Notes under the pieces: model-generated
The model's input: the letters and a program-made list of their open reading frames with translations, nothing else
Told to the model about the DNA's origin: nothing
Databases searched by the model: none
Part shown: positions 9,027 through 17,733 of the stretch, piece after piece
How positions within the stretch are numbered: the stretch's first letter is position 1
Layout of the letters: every line of letters begins with the position of its first letter
NCBI RefSeq assembly: GCF_007096635.1
Contig: NZ_VKAA01000017.1
Location: 62,001 to 126,000, forward strand
Direction: 5' to 3'
Source of the DNA: Mycolicibacterium sp. 018/SC-01/001
GTDB taxonomy: Bacteria; Actinomycetota; Actinomycetes; Mycobacteriales; Mycobacteriaceae
DNA: 64,000 bases
Position numbers and translations under genes: made by a program

Positions 9027-9895
9027 CCGAGAACACACGATCCGCGACCTTCGACGTCCTGATCGTCGGCTGCGGGTTCATGGGCTCAGCGCTCGCCCGT
9101 AGGCTCGCCGAGCAGGGTTTGCGGGTGGCGGCGTGGAACCGGACTTCCGCCAGAGCAGAGGCGCTGAGCCGCTATGGCGTGACTCCGCTGCACGACATCG
9201 ATGCCGCGGTCAAGGAATCCGACATCGTGGTGGCGATCACCGCCACCTACGACCACGTCTACGCGGCGATCGGTGACGTCACGTCCTGGGACGGCCAACT
9301 CCTGGTGAACCTGACCAGCGGCCGGCCCGACGAGAGCGACGCGTTCGCCGACTGGGCGGCCCAGTACGGTGTCGACGTGCTCGACGGCTCGATACTGAAC
9401 TACCCCCGTCAGGTCGGTACCGCGGAGGCCTACTTCATGTATTCCGGGCCGCCGAGCGCATGGCAGCGCGCCGAATCGGTGCTGACTCTGCTCGGACCGT
9501 CCCACTACATCCCCGGTGCGCAGAGCGTGAGTTCTGATCTGCTGCAGGGGTTGTGCGCGTTCCTGATCCCTGCTCTCAGCAGCTTCGTCGAAGCTGCCAC
9601 CTACCTGCAGCGGCGCAAGGTGCCGACGGAGCAGCTGCTGCACGCCGCCGGCTACCTGGCGGAGTCCCTACAGCGCACGCTGCCCGAAGTGGTCCAGGCA
9701 TTGGACACCGGCGACCTCGCCAGCGATCAGGCCAGCCTGGAGACCTTCGCCGAATCCGTCGAGGGCTCGCTGGCCGCGTTCGCAGCCGAGGGACTCAACG
9801 GTCGCATCCTGCGCGCCACCGGCGATGCTCTGGACGCCGCACGCGCGCAAGGCCTCGGTGAACTGAGCCTGTATGCCCAGACCACCGTGATGTGA
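9023..9895 (+). CDS. NAD(P)-binding imine-reductase-like oxidoreductase
   Basis: A 290-aa protein with an N-terminal Rossmann motif GCGFMG (16-21) followed by AWNRTSARAEAL, an Arg pattern typical of NADPH use. The VNLTSGRPDESDAFA and DGSILNYP segments match the imine reductase / beta-hydroxyacid-dehydrogenase-like family (NAD-binding 2 domain, then a helical dimerisation domain from about 170). Imine reductases interconvert imines and amines, which would fit with the two amine oxidases nearby, but physiological substrates of the family are mostly unknown. Last gene of the SDR operon, ending just before a strong bidirectional hairpin. Confidence 0.8.
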   Translation: MTENTRSATFDVLIVGCGFMGSALARRLAEQGLRVAAWNRTSARAEALSRYGVTPLHDIDAAVKESDIVVAITATYDHVYAAIGDVTSWDGQLLVNLTSGRPDESDAFADWAAQYGVDVLDGSILNYPRQVGTAEAYFMYSGPPSAWQRAESVLTLLGPSHYIPGAQSVSSDLLQGLCAFLIPALSSFVEAATYLQRRKVPTEQLLHAAGYLAESLQRTLPEVVQALDTGDLASDQASLETFAESVEGSLAAFAAEGLNGRILRATGDALDAARAQGLGELSLYAQTTVM

Positions 9896-9904
9896 CCCGA
9901 GCCA

Positions 9905-9944
9905 ACGAAGAATCCCCCGGCTCTGGAGCCGGGGGATTCTTCGT
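9905..9944. terminator. Strong bidirectional hairpin terminator
   Basis: A perfect 19-bp inverted repeat (arms 9905-9923 and 9926-9944) with a 2-base spacer, TG. It sits between the convergent ends of the imine-reductase-like gene (9895) and the acyl-CoA ligase (9954). The outer part of each arm is A/T-containing, so a short U-rich end forms in both directions. Confidence 0.85.
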
Positions 9945-9953
9945 GTGCATCGC

Positions 9954-11678
9954 CTACCCCGGGGGCGCACCGGTGACGTCGGCGAGGATCATCTGCCGCA
10001 GCTTGTACTTCTCGATCTTGTTCGTCGGGGTGCGCGGAACGTCGCTGACCACGCGGATGTGCTTCGGCCGCATGAACTTCGGCATGGTCTGGACGGCGAA
10101 CGTGTGCAGGTCCTCGGCGCTGACGCCAGCGCCGGCGAGAGGTACCACGAACGCGCAGATGTCGTCCTCGTCTCCTTCTGCACTGGCGATGCCGAACACC
10201 GCGGTCATGCGCACGTGCGGGTGTTGGTTCAGCAGATCCTCGACCTGGGACGAGGTGAGGTTCTCTCCGCGTACCCGAATGCGATCGCCGAGCCGGTCCA
10301 CGTAGTCGTACATTCCGTCGGACGCGAGCACCGCGGCGTCGCCGGTGTGGAACCACAGGTTGCGCCATGCCGACACCGTGGCCGGCGCCTTGCCGAGATA
10401 CTCGGTGAACAGCACGCCTGGCACCCGCGGACGGACGGCGAGCTGTCCGGGGACGCCCACCGGGCACGGCTGGTCCCGCTCGTCGAGGATTGCGACCTCC
10501 ATGAACGGCACGGGTCGGCCCATCATCCCCTTGCGCGCCACGGCGCCACCCGAGATCGTCGCAATCCCGGCTTTCGCGGCGCGGGCCAGGATTTCGGCGT
10601 GTGACAGACCGCGATACAGATGCGCAGGGGTGCCTCCGCCCTGTGGAGTCTCTTCGATGATGAGCCCGATGGGACACCCCGACTCCGTCTGGCCGAAGCC
10701 GGTGGAGACCACATCGATGCCGAAGCGCCGCGCGAATTCCTGGTGCCGCGCGGGCAGCGGCTGCATGTTCACCTTGTTGAGGGTGTTCGCCGTGTCGTCA
10801 TCGCGCGGCGGCACCTTCAGCAGCCACGGGATCATCACATCCAGAAGCGCTGCCACCGACGCACCGCGGAACGCGATACGAGACCAGAATTCGTTGGGAG
10901 AGAACCTGTCCCACACGGCAACCTCGCAGCCGACCCAGGCCGCGCGCGACACGAGCGAGATCGCCCCGCCGACGTGGTACAGGGGAAGATCGCAGTAGAT
11001 GACATCCTCGGGCGAGAGGAGCATACGGTGGTAGAAGGTGTAGCTCGCCAACCACCGATGCGGCAAGACCACGCCCTTGGCGGGGCCGGTGGTTCCGCTG
11101 GTGTAGAACACACTCGCAGGATCGTCGAACGCCAGATCGACCCGGGGCCGCGGACAGGGGCGATTCAGCTCAGCCCAGTCCAGCGGTGTGAATGGAGCCA
11201 GCACCTTGGGTGCTACGTCGGCCATCGGGTCGTACACGGCGACGACCGGATGGTGGCTGACCTGATCGGCGATTTCGTTCACCGCAGCGATCAGCGTGGT
11301 GTCGGTGACCAGCAGCCGGGCGGCGGTGTCGTCGATCTGGTATGCCAGCAACCGCCCGCGGAAGCTGTAGTTGACCGGCGCGTACACGGCGCCGATCTTC
11401 CAGGCCGCGAACATCATTGCCGCGCAGAGCAGTGAGTTCGCCGACAGCACGCTCACGCGGTCACCCTTGGCTATCCCGATTCGGTGCAGGTTGCCCGCGA
11501 GAACATCTGTCCACGAACCGAATTCGGTGAAACTGTACTCGCGATCGGTCTCCCCGTAGTAGAGGAATGTCCGATCGGGTGTTTGCCGCGCCCAGCGGTC
11601 GAGTCGCTCGACGACGGTGTCTCCCTCAGCCGTCAGCATCGCTGCCAGATCGTCGTGGGTTGTCAGCGTTTCGGACAC
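9954..11678 (-). CDS. Acyl-CoA synthetase (ANL superfamily, CaiC-like)
   Basis: A 574-aa adenylate-forming enzyme that should activate a carboxylic acid with ATP and then load CoA. Visible are the P-loop YTSGTTGPAKG (192-202), the FHTGD motif with RIRVRGENL downstream, and the C-terminal catalytic Lys region PTNKIEKYK. Overall spacing resembles crotonobetaine/carnitine-CoA ligases. I chose GTG at 11678 because GGAGGAG lies six bases upstream; the ATG two codons earlier (11684) abuts that Shine-Dalgarno. It is last of four tightly packed genes after two amine oxidases and an amidohydrolase, so the substrate is probably an acid produced by oxidative deamination in this pathway. Confidence 0.88.
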   Translation of the reverse strand: MSETLTTHDDLAAMLTAEGDTVVERLDRWARQTPDRTFLYYGETDREYSFTEFGSWTDVLAGNLHRIGIAKGDRVSVLSANSLLCAAMMFAAWKIGAVYAPVNYSFRGRLLAYQIDDTAARLLVTDTTLIAAVNEIADQVSHHPVVAVYDPMADVAPKVLAPFTPLDWAELNRPCPRPRVDLAFDDPASVFYTSGTTGPAKGVVLPHRWLASYTFYHRMLLSPEDVIYCDLPLYHVGGAISLVSRAAWVGCEVAVWDRFSPNEFWSRIAFRGASVAALLDVMIPWLLKVPPRDDDTANTLNKVNMQPLPARHQEFARRFGIDVVSTGFGQTESGCPIGLIIEETPQGGGTPAHLYRGLSHAEILARAAKAGIATISGGAVARKGMMGRPVPFMEVAILDERDQPCPVGVPGQLAVRPRVPGVLFTEYLGKAPATVSAWRNLWFHTGDAAVLASDGMYDYVDRLGDRIRVRGENLTSSQVEDLLNQHPHVRMTAVFGIASAEGDEDDICAFVVPLAGAGVSAEDLHTFAVQTMPKFMRPKHIRVVSDVPRTPTNKIEKYKLRQMILADVTGAPPG

Positions 11679-11695
11679 GAACATCTCCTCCCGGT

Positions 11696-12961
11696 TCAGC
11701 GCAGTGACTCGCGCCGCTGCAACACTTCGTCGGCGGCACGCTCGCCGGAGCGCATCGCGCCGTCGATCGCTGTTGCCCACATGTTGGCCGTGTGCTCCCC
11801 ACAGAAGTGGACTGGCCCGACGCCTGCGGCCAGCAGAGCCTGCAATCGGATCCGATCGCCGAAAAGCATCGACACCACCCCGCCGGCGTACTCGTCCTGA
11901 GTCCAGTCCTTCAGGATGCCGCTCAGCCGCCGCGCGGGAACACCCGATGCGGTCCTGACCAGATCATCGAGAGCCAGCAGAGCCTGCTCCTCGTCGTGTG
12001 ATGTCCCGTCCCCGCGATCGGGAACGAACCCCAGCACCACGATGCTGTCGTGCGGGCCGACGGTTCTGGTCCACATGGTGGTCACGCGATCATCGCCCAG
12101 TGCCGTTCTCGGTAGCCGCTCCGCGATCGCCGTGCCGTCGCTGTACTGCCCGATCACTTTGGCGCCCTGCGACATCGGCGTAGACAGCAGTGCGCCCGCC
12201 TTCCATTCCGGCAGTACCGGATCGAACCCGATGGCCAGCGTCGGAGTGACAGGGGTGGCGACCACCACGTCGTCGGCGGCGAAGGTGTCGCTGTCGGTCT
12301 CCACCACGACGCCGCCCTGCGTGCGACGGATCAGCCGCACCGGCTGCTCGAGGCGGATGTCGAGGCCCTCGGCCATCGCCCTGGTCACCGAATCCGTGCC
12401 ATCGGCCAGCATCCACACGACACGTCCTGTGGTCGGCGGGTGGATCTCCCCCATCGGGACAAGCGCGGGATGGCTGACGGGGTTGTATCCCGTCACCCCA
12501 GCCAGCGCGGTGCGCGCGCACTGAGACACGCCGCTGCGGCGGGTCCACGCCAACACCGGCTCCGTCGGCTCCGGGGGCGTGCCGATCAACGCGTCGCTCA
12601 CCTCCTGCGCGATTCGCCGCGCCGCGCCGTCGTCGACCCGCTCACCGTCGAGCACCATCGGATTGCGGACGTGGCTGGCCGCGGTGTAGGAGCCGTCCGG
12701 CTCGGCCGGAAAGAGTGCGAATTGTGGAGTCAGATCGATGCCCAGCTCCGCGCAGACGGCGAGGATCTTGTCCTGCCCCAGGTCGATCAACGATCCCCCG
12801 AGATCGGCGGGCTGGCCGTAGCACAGGCGGGTGCGGTCAGTGCGCGTACGGCCGCCGACATAGGGGTTGGCTTCCAGGACGGTGACGTCCTCGCCACGGG
12901 AGACGAGCACCCGGGCCGCCTCCAGACCGGCTGGACCGGCACCGACGACGATCGTGGTCAC
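11696..12961 (-). CDS. FAD-dependent amine oxidase family protein (copy 2)
   Basis: A 421-aa flavin monoamine oxidase-like protein. The N terminus has the dinucleotide-binding GAGPAG (7-12) and the LEANPYVGGRT motif; the C terminus has the second FAD contact, HFCGEHTANMWATAIDGAM. Members oxidise primary or secondary amines to imines with H2O2 release. The GTG start overlaps the stop of the upstream paralog (GTGA at 12958-12961), so the two are translationally coupled. No signal peptide. The end is 17 bases from the ligase start. Substrate unknown. Confidence 0.85.
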   Translation of the reverse strand: MTTIVVGAGPAGLEAARVLVSRGEDVTVLEANPYVGGRTRTDRTRLCYGQPADLGGSLIDLGQDKILAVCAELGIDLTPQFALFPAEPDGSYTAASHVRNPMVLDGERVDDGAARRIAQEVSDALIGTPPEPTEPVLAWTRRSGVSQCARTALAGVTGYNPVSHPALVPMGEIHPPTTGRVVWMLADGTDSVTRAMAEGLDIRLEQPVRLIRRTQGGVVVETDSDTFAADDVVVATPVTPTLAIGFDPVLPEWKAGALLSTPMSQGAKVIGQYSDGTAIAERLPRTALGDDRVTTMWTRTVGPHDSIVVLGFVPDRGDGTSHDEEQALLALDDLVRTASGVPARRLSGILKDWTQDEYAGGVVSMLFGDRIRLQALLAAGVGPVHFCGEHTANMWATAIDGAMRSGERAADEVLQRRESLR

Positions 12962-14289
12962 GCTCTCACCAACTTCAGGTTGCAGTCGTCGGTGCTGAAC
13001 CGCACCGGATGACGGAGTACCTCGCGCGCGGCGCGCTGACCCGAACGCACCGCGCCTTCGAGGGTGTCGCAGAACATCTCGTCGGTGTGCGCGCCGGCGA
13101 AATGCACGCGTCGCTCCGCGGCGGCGAGCAGCGCGACGTGGCTGCCCCGCAGCGTGATCGGCGGCGCTCCACCCATGCCGAGAAAGCTCTCGTCGGCGCT
13201 CCAGTTCTTGACTCGGCCGCCGAGGCGGGTCAGGCGGCGGCCGACAACGGTCTCCAGTAGCGCGTCCAATTCATCGAGCGCGGCGTCGCACTGCTCGACC
13301 CGTGCCCGCGCAGTGCCGCAGACGAGAGCACGCACGACGGCGGTCCCGTCGGTCTCCGCGGTGCCCAGCCAGGCACGGCTGATCGGGCCGTCGCTGCAGA
13401 CGCCCTGCGCCAGGAGCCCGTGCAGCGCAGCAGCTTCGCGGTACTGCGCGACCACTGTGCTGCCCTGTGATCGCGGCGTCGAGATGGCCGCCAGCAGCGT
13501 AGCGGGCGGTAGCGGTGGATCGAACCCGATGGCGCCCAGGACGAACGGCGACACCGCGACCACGGCCTGTTTCGCCGACAGCGTCTGCCCGTCGTCGAGC
13601 GACACTGTGATGCGACCGCGACGCTGACGGATCACAGTGGCCCGCGCACCGAGGCGTACGTCCTTGTCGCGGGCCAGCGCGTCGGTGAGACGTCGCGTGC
13701 CGCCGCGGATCGTCCGCCGCGCTCGGGGGCTGTCCTCGAGGAGCACGCGGGCATCGGTCTGTGCCGGATCACGCTGTGACAGTGCACGAGTCGCCGCGCA
13801 CAGCAGGGCGCGCGCCTCACCGGACAACGCTGCCCGCCGCAGCCATTGGGCGACGGTTTCGTGCGCGGCGGGCGGGAGCGTCCCCAGGGCCATCGTCGCC
13901 TCACGCCGGATCACCGCGACACGGGACCCGGCCACCACGTGGCCTCCCGTGACCATGGTGTGGGTATCCAGCAGGCTGTCGATCGCCGTCATCGGTGCGC
14001 CGCCCTCGGCGGTCGGCCCGGACAGTTCGACGCCGAGGTCGGCGCAGAGTGCCGCGACCTCTGTATCGTCCGCGCTGATCGTCTCGGCGCCGAGCTCACC
14101 GTACTGTCCGGCGACCAATCCCTCTGTGACGGTGTGCATTCTGCCACCCGGACGCTCGTCGGCTTCCAGTACCACTGTGCGCATGCCCGCGCGTGCCAGC
14201 ATGTGGGCAGTGGACAGCCCGGCGAGGCCGGCGCCGACCACGATGACCGGTTCGGGATCGACGTCCCTCATCTTCCTGTCGTCCTTCAT
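12958..14289 (-). CDS. FAD-dependent amine oxidase family protein (copy 1)
   Basis: A 443-aa paralog of the next gene: GAGLAG (19-24), LEADERPGGRM, and a C-terminal HFAGAHTDEMFCDTLEGAV segment closing the FAD site. It probably performs flavin-dependent oxidation of an amine. The ATG at 14289 overlaps the amidohydrolase stop (ATGA); another ATG at residue 7 is possible. The two oxidases share architecture but differ throughout their middle regions. They may be sequential enzymes, or partners in a hetero-oligomer. Coupling of 1-4 nt overlaps across three genes argues for stoichiometric synthesis. Confidence 0.85.
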   Translation of the reverse strand: MKDDRKMRDVDPEPVIVVGAGLAGLSTAHMLARAGMRTVVLEADERPGGRMHTVTEGLVAGQYGELGAETISADDTEVAALCADLGVELSGPTAEGGAPMTAIDSLLDTHTMVTGGHVVAGSRVAVIRREATMALGTLPPAAHETVAQWLRRAALSGEARALLCAATRALSQRDPAQTDARVLLEDSPRARRTIRGGTRRLTDALARDKDVRLGARATVIRQRRGRITVSLDDGQTLSAKQAVVAVSPFVLGAIGFDPPLPPATLLAAISTPRSQGSTVVAQYREAAALHGLLAQGVCSDGPISRAWLGTAETDGTAVVRALVCGTARARVEQCDAALDELDALLETVVGRRLTRLGGRVKNWSADESFLGMGGAPPITLRGSHVALLAAAERRVHFAGAHTDEMFCDTLEGAVRSGQRAAREVLRHPVRFSTDDCNLKLVRA

Positions 14290-15143
14290 GACAGGCTCGT
14301 CCCCCACATCGCGTCCAGCAGCCGCGCCGCGTTGCCGCGGGTGTACTTGGCCAGGGAATCCGCACTGAGGCCCAGTTGGCCCGCCTCTGTGAGGAGCCGT
14401 TCGTGCCGCATCATCGGCCAGTCGCTGGCCAGCAGCACCTGATCGGAGACCATCGTGTTCATCCAGTGCGCCACCGGCTCCCAGCCGCCTGCGGACCCGA
14501 CCATGCGCTTGGGGGCGATGGCACCGAAGTCGGCGTACACGTTGGGGTGCTTCCACAGCACCGCCAGCATTTCGGTCACCCACGGCCAACCACCGTGATT
14601 GGCGACCAAGACGAGATCGGGGTAATCGCAGGCGAGGTTGCACAACCCGAGCGGACGGCCGTATTCGATCGAGCCGGTGGGGCTGAAGTTGACCCCGGTG
14701 TGGACGGTCACCGGATGCCCGTTGGCCTGGCAGTACGCGAAGAGCTCGGCACACCGCGGATCGGTCATCGCCATCTTGAGGAACCCCGGCTGGAAGTTCC
14801 AGCCCCTCAGACCCAGATCGTCGTGCGCGTGGCGCAGTATCTCCAGAGCGTTGGGCAGCCGCGGATCGGTGGTCGCGATCCCGGCGACCAGCCGGTCGGG
14901 ATGGTTCCGCACGGCGTGAGCGACGAGCTCGTTCACGGCGACGGGATCATCGTCTTCCCACTCGGCCTGCATCACCGCCTGACCGTTGCTCGTCTCCAGC
15001 GCACGAATCAACGTCGAGATCCCGCGCTCGGCCGCGAACGTCGACTTGTAGACGCGGGCGTAGTGCTCGTCGCGAGCGGGAACCTCGATACTGTCCTCGA
15101 TGCCGGCGGGCCTGACTCTGAAGTCGATGAACGACGAACTCAC
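14286..15143 (-). CDS. Amidohydrolase-2 family protein with altered metal site
   Basis: A 285-aa protein of the ACMSD-like amidohydrolase family (hydrolases and decarboxylases). Later metal or catalytic residues are recognisable: His148 (VHTG), His183 (NHGG) and Asp241 (SDWPM). The usual first-strand HxH metal pair is replaced by Arg9-Val-Arg11 (IDFRVRP), so classical binuclear or mononuclear metal binding may be lost or changed. It is first of the amidohydrolase-oxidase-oxidase-ligase set, with its own copy of the GC-rich motif about 110 bases upstream of the ATG. Reaction unknown; C-N or C-C bond cleavage fits the family and context. Confidence 0.8.
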   Translation of the reverse strand: MSSSFIDFRVRPAGIEDSIEVPARDEHYARVYKSTFAAERGISTLIRALETSNGQAVMQAEWEDDDPVAVNELVAHAVRNHPDRLVAGIATTDPRLPNALEILRHAHDDLGLRGWNFQPGFLKMAMTDPRCAELFAYCQANGHPVTVHTGVNFSPTGSIEYGRPLGLCNLACDYPDLVLVANHGGWPWVTEMLAVLWKHPNVYADFGAIAPKRMVGSAGGWEPVAHWMNTMVSDQVLLASDWPMMRHERLLTEAGQLGLSADSLAKYTRGNAARLLDAMWGTSLS

Positions 15144-15253
15144 GGTGATTCCTCTGAAGTGGTTGTACCTGAATGGATTCGACGTCGGTGGCAGGAGCGT
15201 CGCGGAGACTATGCCCCCTGCCCCGGCCCTGCGGTGGGCATCGCGCGAAGAAC

Positions 15254-15271
15254 TACCCCCGACCGGGGGAA
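15254..15271. promoter_or_regulatory. Copy B of shared GC-rich regulatory motif
   Basis: The + strand reads TACCCCCGACCGGGGGAA, with the same outer 7-base arms as the reverse complement of copy A. It lies in the 132-bp gap between the permease stop (15276) and the amidohydrolase start (15143), so the amidohydrolase operon probably has its own promoter. Confidence 0.6.
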
Positions 15272-15275
15272 GGGC

Positions 15276-16733
15276 CTACTGGCGGCCGATGCGCGCGTAG
15301 GCGGCGGGTCGCCTGCGCTTGAGGATCACGGCCCAGCACACACCCAACACGAGCGCGCCCACCAGCGACACGAACATCAGCGTGATCGCCCACGGGCCGC
15401 CCGTCACCAGCATCTCGATGTGCTGGGTGGCCAGGAAGAGCGTGCCGCCGAGCCCGAGCAGCGCGAGTACTGGCGCGACCATCCGGTGCCAGACTGTGGT
15501 CCCGTGCGGCTTGTCGCGACGCATGAACACGATCACCGCGAGCGTGGTGAGGATGAGCAGGGAGACGAACGCGTAGCCGAAGGCGCCGGAGAACGGCGCG
15601 TACACCAGCAGCGGGTCGACGTGGTTGACGATCAGCAGCATCATCGCGACCAGTACCACACCCGACAGCGCCAGCGAAGCACGATGGGGCGAGCCGTGTT
15701 TGGCGTGCGTCGCGCCCAGCCGCGGCGAGATGATGCCGTCGACGCCGAGGTTGAACAGGTAGCGGGACAGCACGTTGTGCAGAGCCAGTGCCGAGGCGAA
15801 ACCGCTGGTGCACAACAGCACCGTCACGATGTCGCGGGCGGTCTTGCCGGCGAACTGCTCGACCGTCGCCATGACGGAGCCGCTGGGATCGGCCGATGTC
15901 GCCGCGACCGCATGTGCGGCGCCGAGAGCCTGGACGATCGCCCAGCAGGAGAAGGCGTAGCCGGTGGCGATGAACGCGATGAAGCCGAACGACGCACGCC
16001 GGATTGTGGTGTCGGGATTCTTGACCTCGTCACGGAAGATCACCGTGGACTCGAACCCCGTGAAGCACAGCATCGCGAACAGCAGGCCGATCCCGACGTC
16101 GCCGGAGAACACGTTGTGCGGGAGGAAAGAGTCGGCGGACAGCCCGCTCGCTCCGCCGCGAAAGACGACCGCGGCGTTGTAGACGACGATCATCACCGCC
16201 TCGAGCGACATACAGACCGTCAGTGTGCGGGCAGAGAACTCGAGGTTGAAATACCCGAGGACGGACACGACAACGAACATGCCCAGCGTCCACACCCACC
16301 AGCTGACGTCCGGGCCGCCCACAGTGTCTCGCAGGAACGCCTGGAAGAACGTGCCTTCCAGCGGATAGCTCCCGACGTAGAGAACGGCGTAGCCGAGGAT
16401 GGCCACCAGCGCAGCCCCCAAGCCCATCTCGCGCCCGAGGCCTTTGGTCACGAACGAGTAGAAGCCGCCAGGGTTGTCGACGTGGCGCGACATCTTGACG
16501 AAGCCCACCGCGAACAGAGCGACGATGACGCCGGCGGCCAAGTACATGACCGGCGCGCCGAGCCCGTTACCGTAGCCGATCACGACGGGCAGGAATGCGA
16601 CGACCGCGATGATCGGGCCGTTGAAGGCCAGCACGGTGAACAGCAGCTTGAAGGTGTTCATGTCACCGCGCAGGCGGTGTCCGCCGTCTGCGTTCGTCGA
16701 TACCGCGTGGTGTGGGGGGTCAGCTACCGTCAT
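15276..16733 (-). CDS. APC family amino acid/amine permease
   Basis: A 485-aa integral membrane protein with about 12 hydrophobic segments. It has the APC-superfamily opening (FTVLAFNGPIIAVVAFLPVV, first helix), an early PGGFYSFVTKGLG segment, and the conserved FTGFESTVIFRDEVKNPD loop after helix 6. It should import an amino acid, amine or related cation by proton or sodium symport at the cytoplasmic membrane. The ATG at 16733 has GAGGAA nine bases upstream; longer starts are possible. A GC-rich motif copy lies 122 bases upstream. Position ahead of the amine oxidases suggests it takes up their substrate. Confidence 0.87.
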   Translation of the reverse strand: MTVADPPHHAVSTNADGGHRLRGDMNTFKLLFTVLAFNGPIIAVVAFLPVVIGYGNGLGAPVMYLAAGVIVALFAVGFVKMSRHVDNPGGFYSFVTKGLGREMGLGAALVAILGYAVLYVGSYPLEGTFFQAFLRDTVGGPDVSWWVWTLGMFVVVSVLGYFNLEFSARTLTVCMSLEAVMIVVYNAAVVFRGGASGLSADSFLPHNVFSGDVGIGLLFAMLCFTGFESTVIFRDEVKNPDTTIRRASFGFIAFIATGYAFSCWAIVQALGAAHAVAATSADPSGSVMATVEQFAGKTARDIVTVLLCTSGFASALALHNVLSRYLFNLGVDGIISPRLGATHAKHGSPHRASLALSGVVLVAMMLLIVNHVDPLLVYAPFSGAFGYAFVSLLILTTLAVIVFMRRDKPHGTTVWHRMVAPVLALLGLGGTLFLATQHIEMLVTGGPWAITLMFVSLVGALVLGVCWAVILKRRRPAAYARIGRQ

Positions 16734-16854
16734 GGCTCTCATTCCTCGATCCGGGTGTGCCGCCGGCCGCCACACGGGTTGACCGTGGACACGGGCGGGA
16801 ACCCAGATTTTGTGCTGTGGCCAGTGTCACATGGTCAGCCATGACGCAAAGCAC

Positions 16855-16869
16855 GCCCGACTGGGGGAT
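16855..16869. promoter_or_regulatory. Copy C of shared GC-rich regulatory motif
   Basis: The + strand reads GCCCGACTGGGGGAT, identical over 15 bases to copy D at 17734. It lies in the 188-bp gap between the NTF2-like gene stop and the permease start, upstream of the permease. Confidence 0.6.
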
Positions 16870-16921
16870 GCAGGAACCAGAAGGTGCACAGCCGTTTCCC
16901 GCGCATCCTGCATCAGTGTTC

Positions 16922-17287
16922 CTAGCTTCGGCGCCTCATCGGCTGCAGGTACTCGTACCACCGCACGACCACCCCGTCCCGGGACTCGACGATCGTGCAG
17001 TTGCGCAGACGCACCGTGGAGCCGTCGAGCAGCGTCACCACTTCGTCGAGTTCCACGGCCGCTCGGTCGCCGTCCCCGATCGAGCCGAGGACCACGTATT
17101 CCAAGGCCGCGAACTCGGTGCCGCAGATGCTCCCGAGGTATTCGGCCACCGCCGGGCCGGTCACCGTGCCGCTGACGTAGGGCTCGTACATCGTCGCGTC
17201 GGCGGCGAACAACCGCCGCATCGTCGTCACGTCGGCGCTCGCCTGTGCTTTCTTGACCGCGAGAAACAGGTCGTACGCGCTCCCCAT
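16922..17287 (-). CDS. NTF2-like (SnoaL-type) domain protein
   Basis: A 121-aa small alpha+beta barrel protein: an N-terminal helix (AYDLFLAVKKAQ), the FAADATMYEPYV segment, and a C-terminal VVRWYEYLQPM strand, all typical of the NTF2/SnoaL/ketosteroid isomerase fold. Such proteins act as isomerases, cyclases, epoxide hydrolases or ligand binders; no catalytic residues can be assigned here. The ATG overlaps the TGA of the upstream paralog by one base (TGATG at 17285-17289), so the pair is coupled and may form a heterodimer. Confidence 0.75.
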   Translation of the reverse strand: MGSAYDLFLAVKKAQASADVTTMRRLFAADATMYEPYVSGTVTGPAVAEYLGSICGTEFAALEYVVLGSIGDGDRAAVELDEVVTLLDGSTVRLRNCTIVESRDGVVVRWYEYLQPMRRRS

Positions 17288-17679
17288 CACGGCTTCCGGT
17301 TCTTCAGCGGCTGGATGTAGTCCCAGAGGCGGCTCAATCGTCCGTCCGTCAGCGTCACCCAGGTGGTGCCCTCGACCGTCGCCGAGCGATCTCCGGTGTG
17401 GATCGTCTGCCTCCATTCGACAGCGCCGGTGTCCCCGTCAGCGAGAGCGCTCACGACCGCAATCGAGGAACCGTCGAAATCCCGCCCCAGCATGCCCCCG
17501 AGATGTTCGGCTATCGCGACGGAACCGCGCAGCGTCCCGACGAATGTGTCGTACCAGAGCGCATCTTGGGTGAAGCATTCCGATGCCAGGACGCGGTCGC
17601 CGGACAGCATGCTGTCCATTGCGCGCTTCCATGCCTGCAGGACGGGGCTCTCGGGGGTGAACCAATCGGTGTGGGACAT
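17287..17679 (-). CDS. NTF2-like (SnoaL-type) domain protein
   Basis: A 130-aa NTF2-fold protein related to its downstream neighbour: FTQDALWYDTFVG near the N terminus and RLSRLWDYIQPL at the C terminus align with FAADATMYEPYVS and VVRWYEYLQPM of the other gene. I used the ATG at 17679; a GTG two codons upstream (17685) is an alternative, and neither has a clear Shine-Dalgarno. A GC-rich motif copy is 55 bases upstream, placing the pair in the same putative regulon as the permease and amine oxidases. Function unknown. Confidence 0.75.
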   Translation of the reverse strand: MSHTDWFTPESPVLQAWKRAMDSMLSGDRVLASECFTQDALWYDTFVGTLRGSVAIAEHLGGMLGRDFDGSSIAVVSALADGDTGAVEWRQTIHTGDRSATVEGTTWVTLTDGRLSRLWDYIQPLKNRKP

Positions 17680-17733
17680 GAACACAGGATCGAGTGCGTC
17701 CGTCCGGTGGTTCTGATTGCGGGTGGAAATCCG

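Noticed and set aside
9905..9944. Copy of the GC-rich regulatory element (CCCCCGG...CCGGGGG)
   Set aside because: Arms are 19 bp with a 2-base spacer between convergent gene ends, so it is a terminator, not an operator.
14376..16844. An 822-codon + strand open frame over the amidohydrolase and permease
   Set aside because: It is a shadow of the minus-strand genes. The translation is Arg/Asp/His-rich and low in hydrophobics, while the minus strand encodes clear family motifs.
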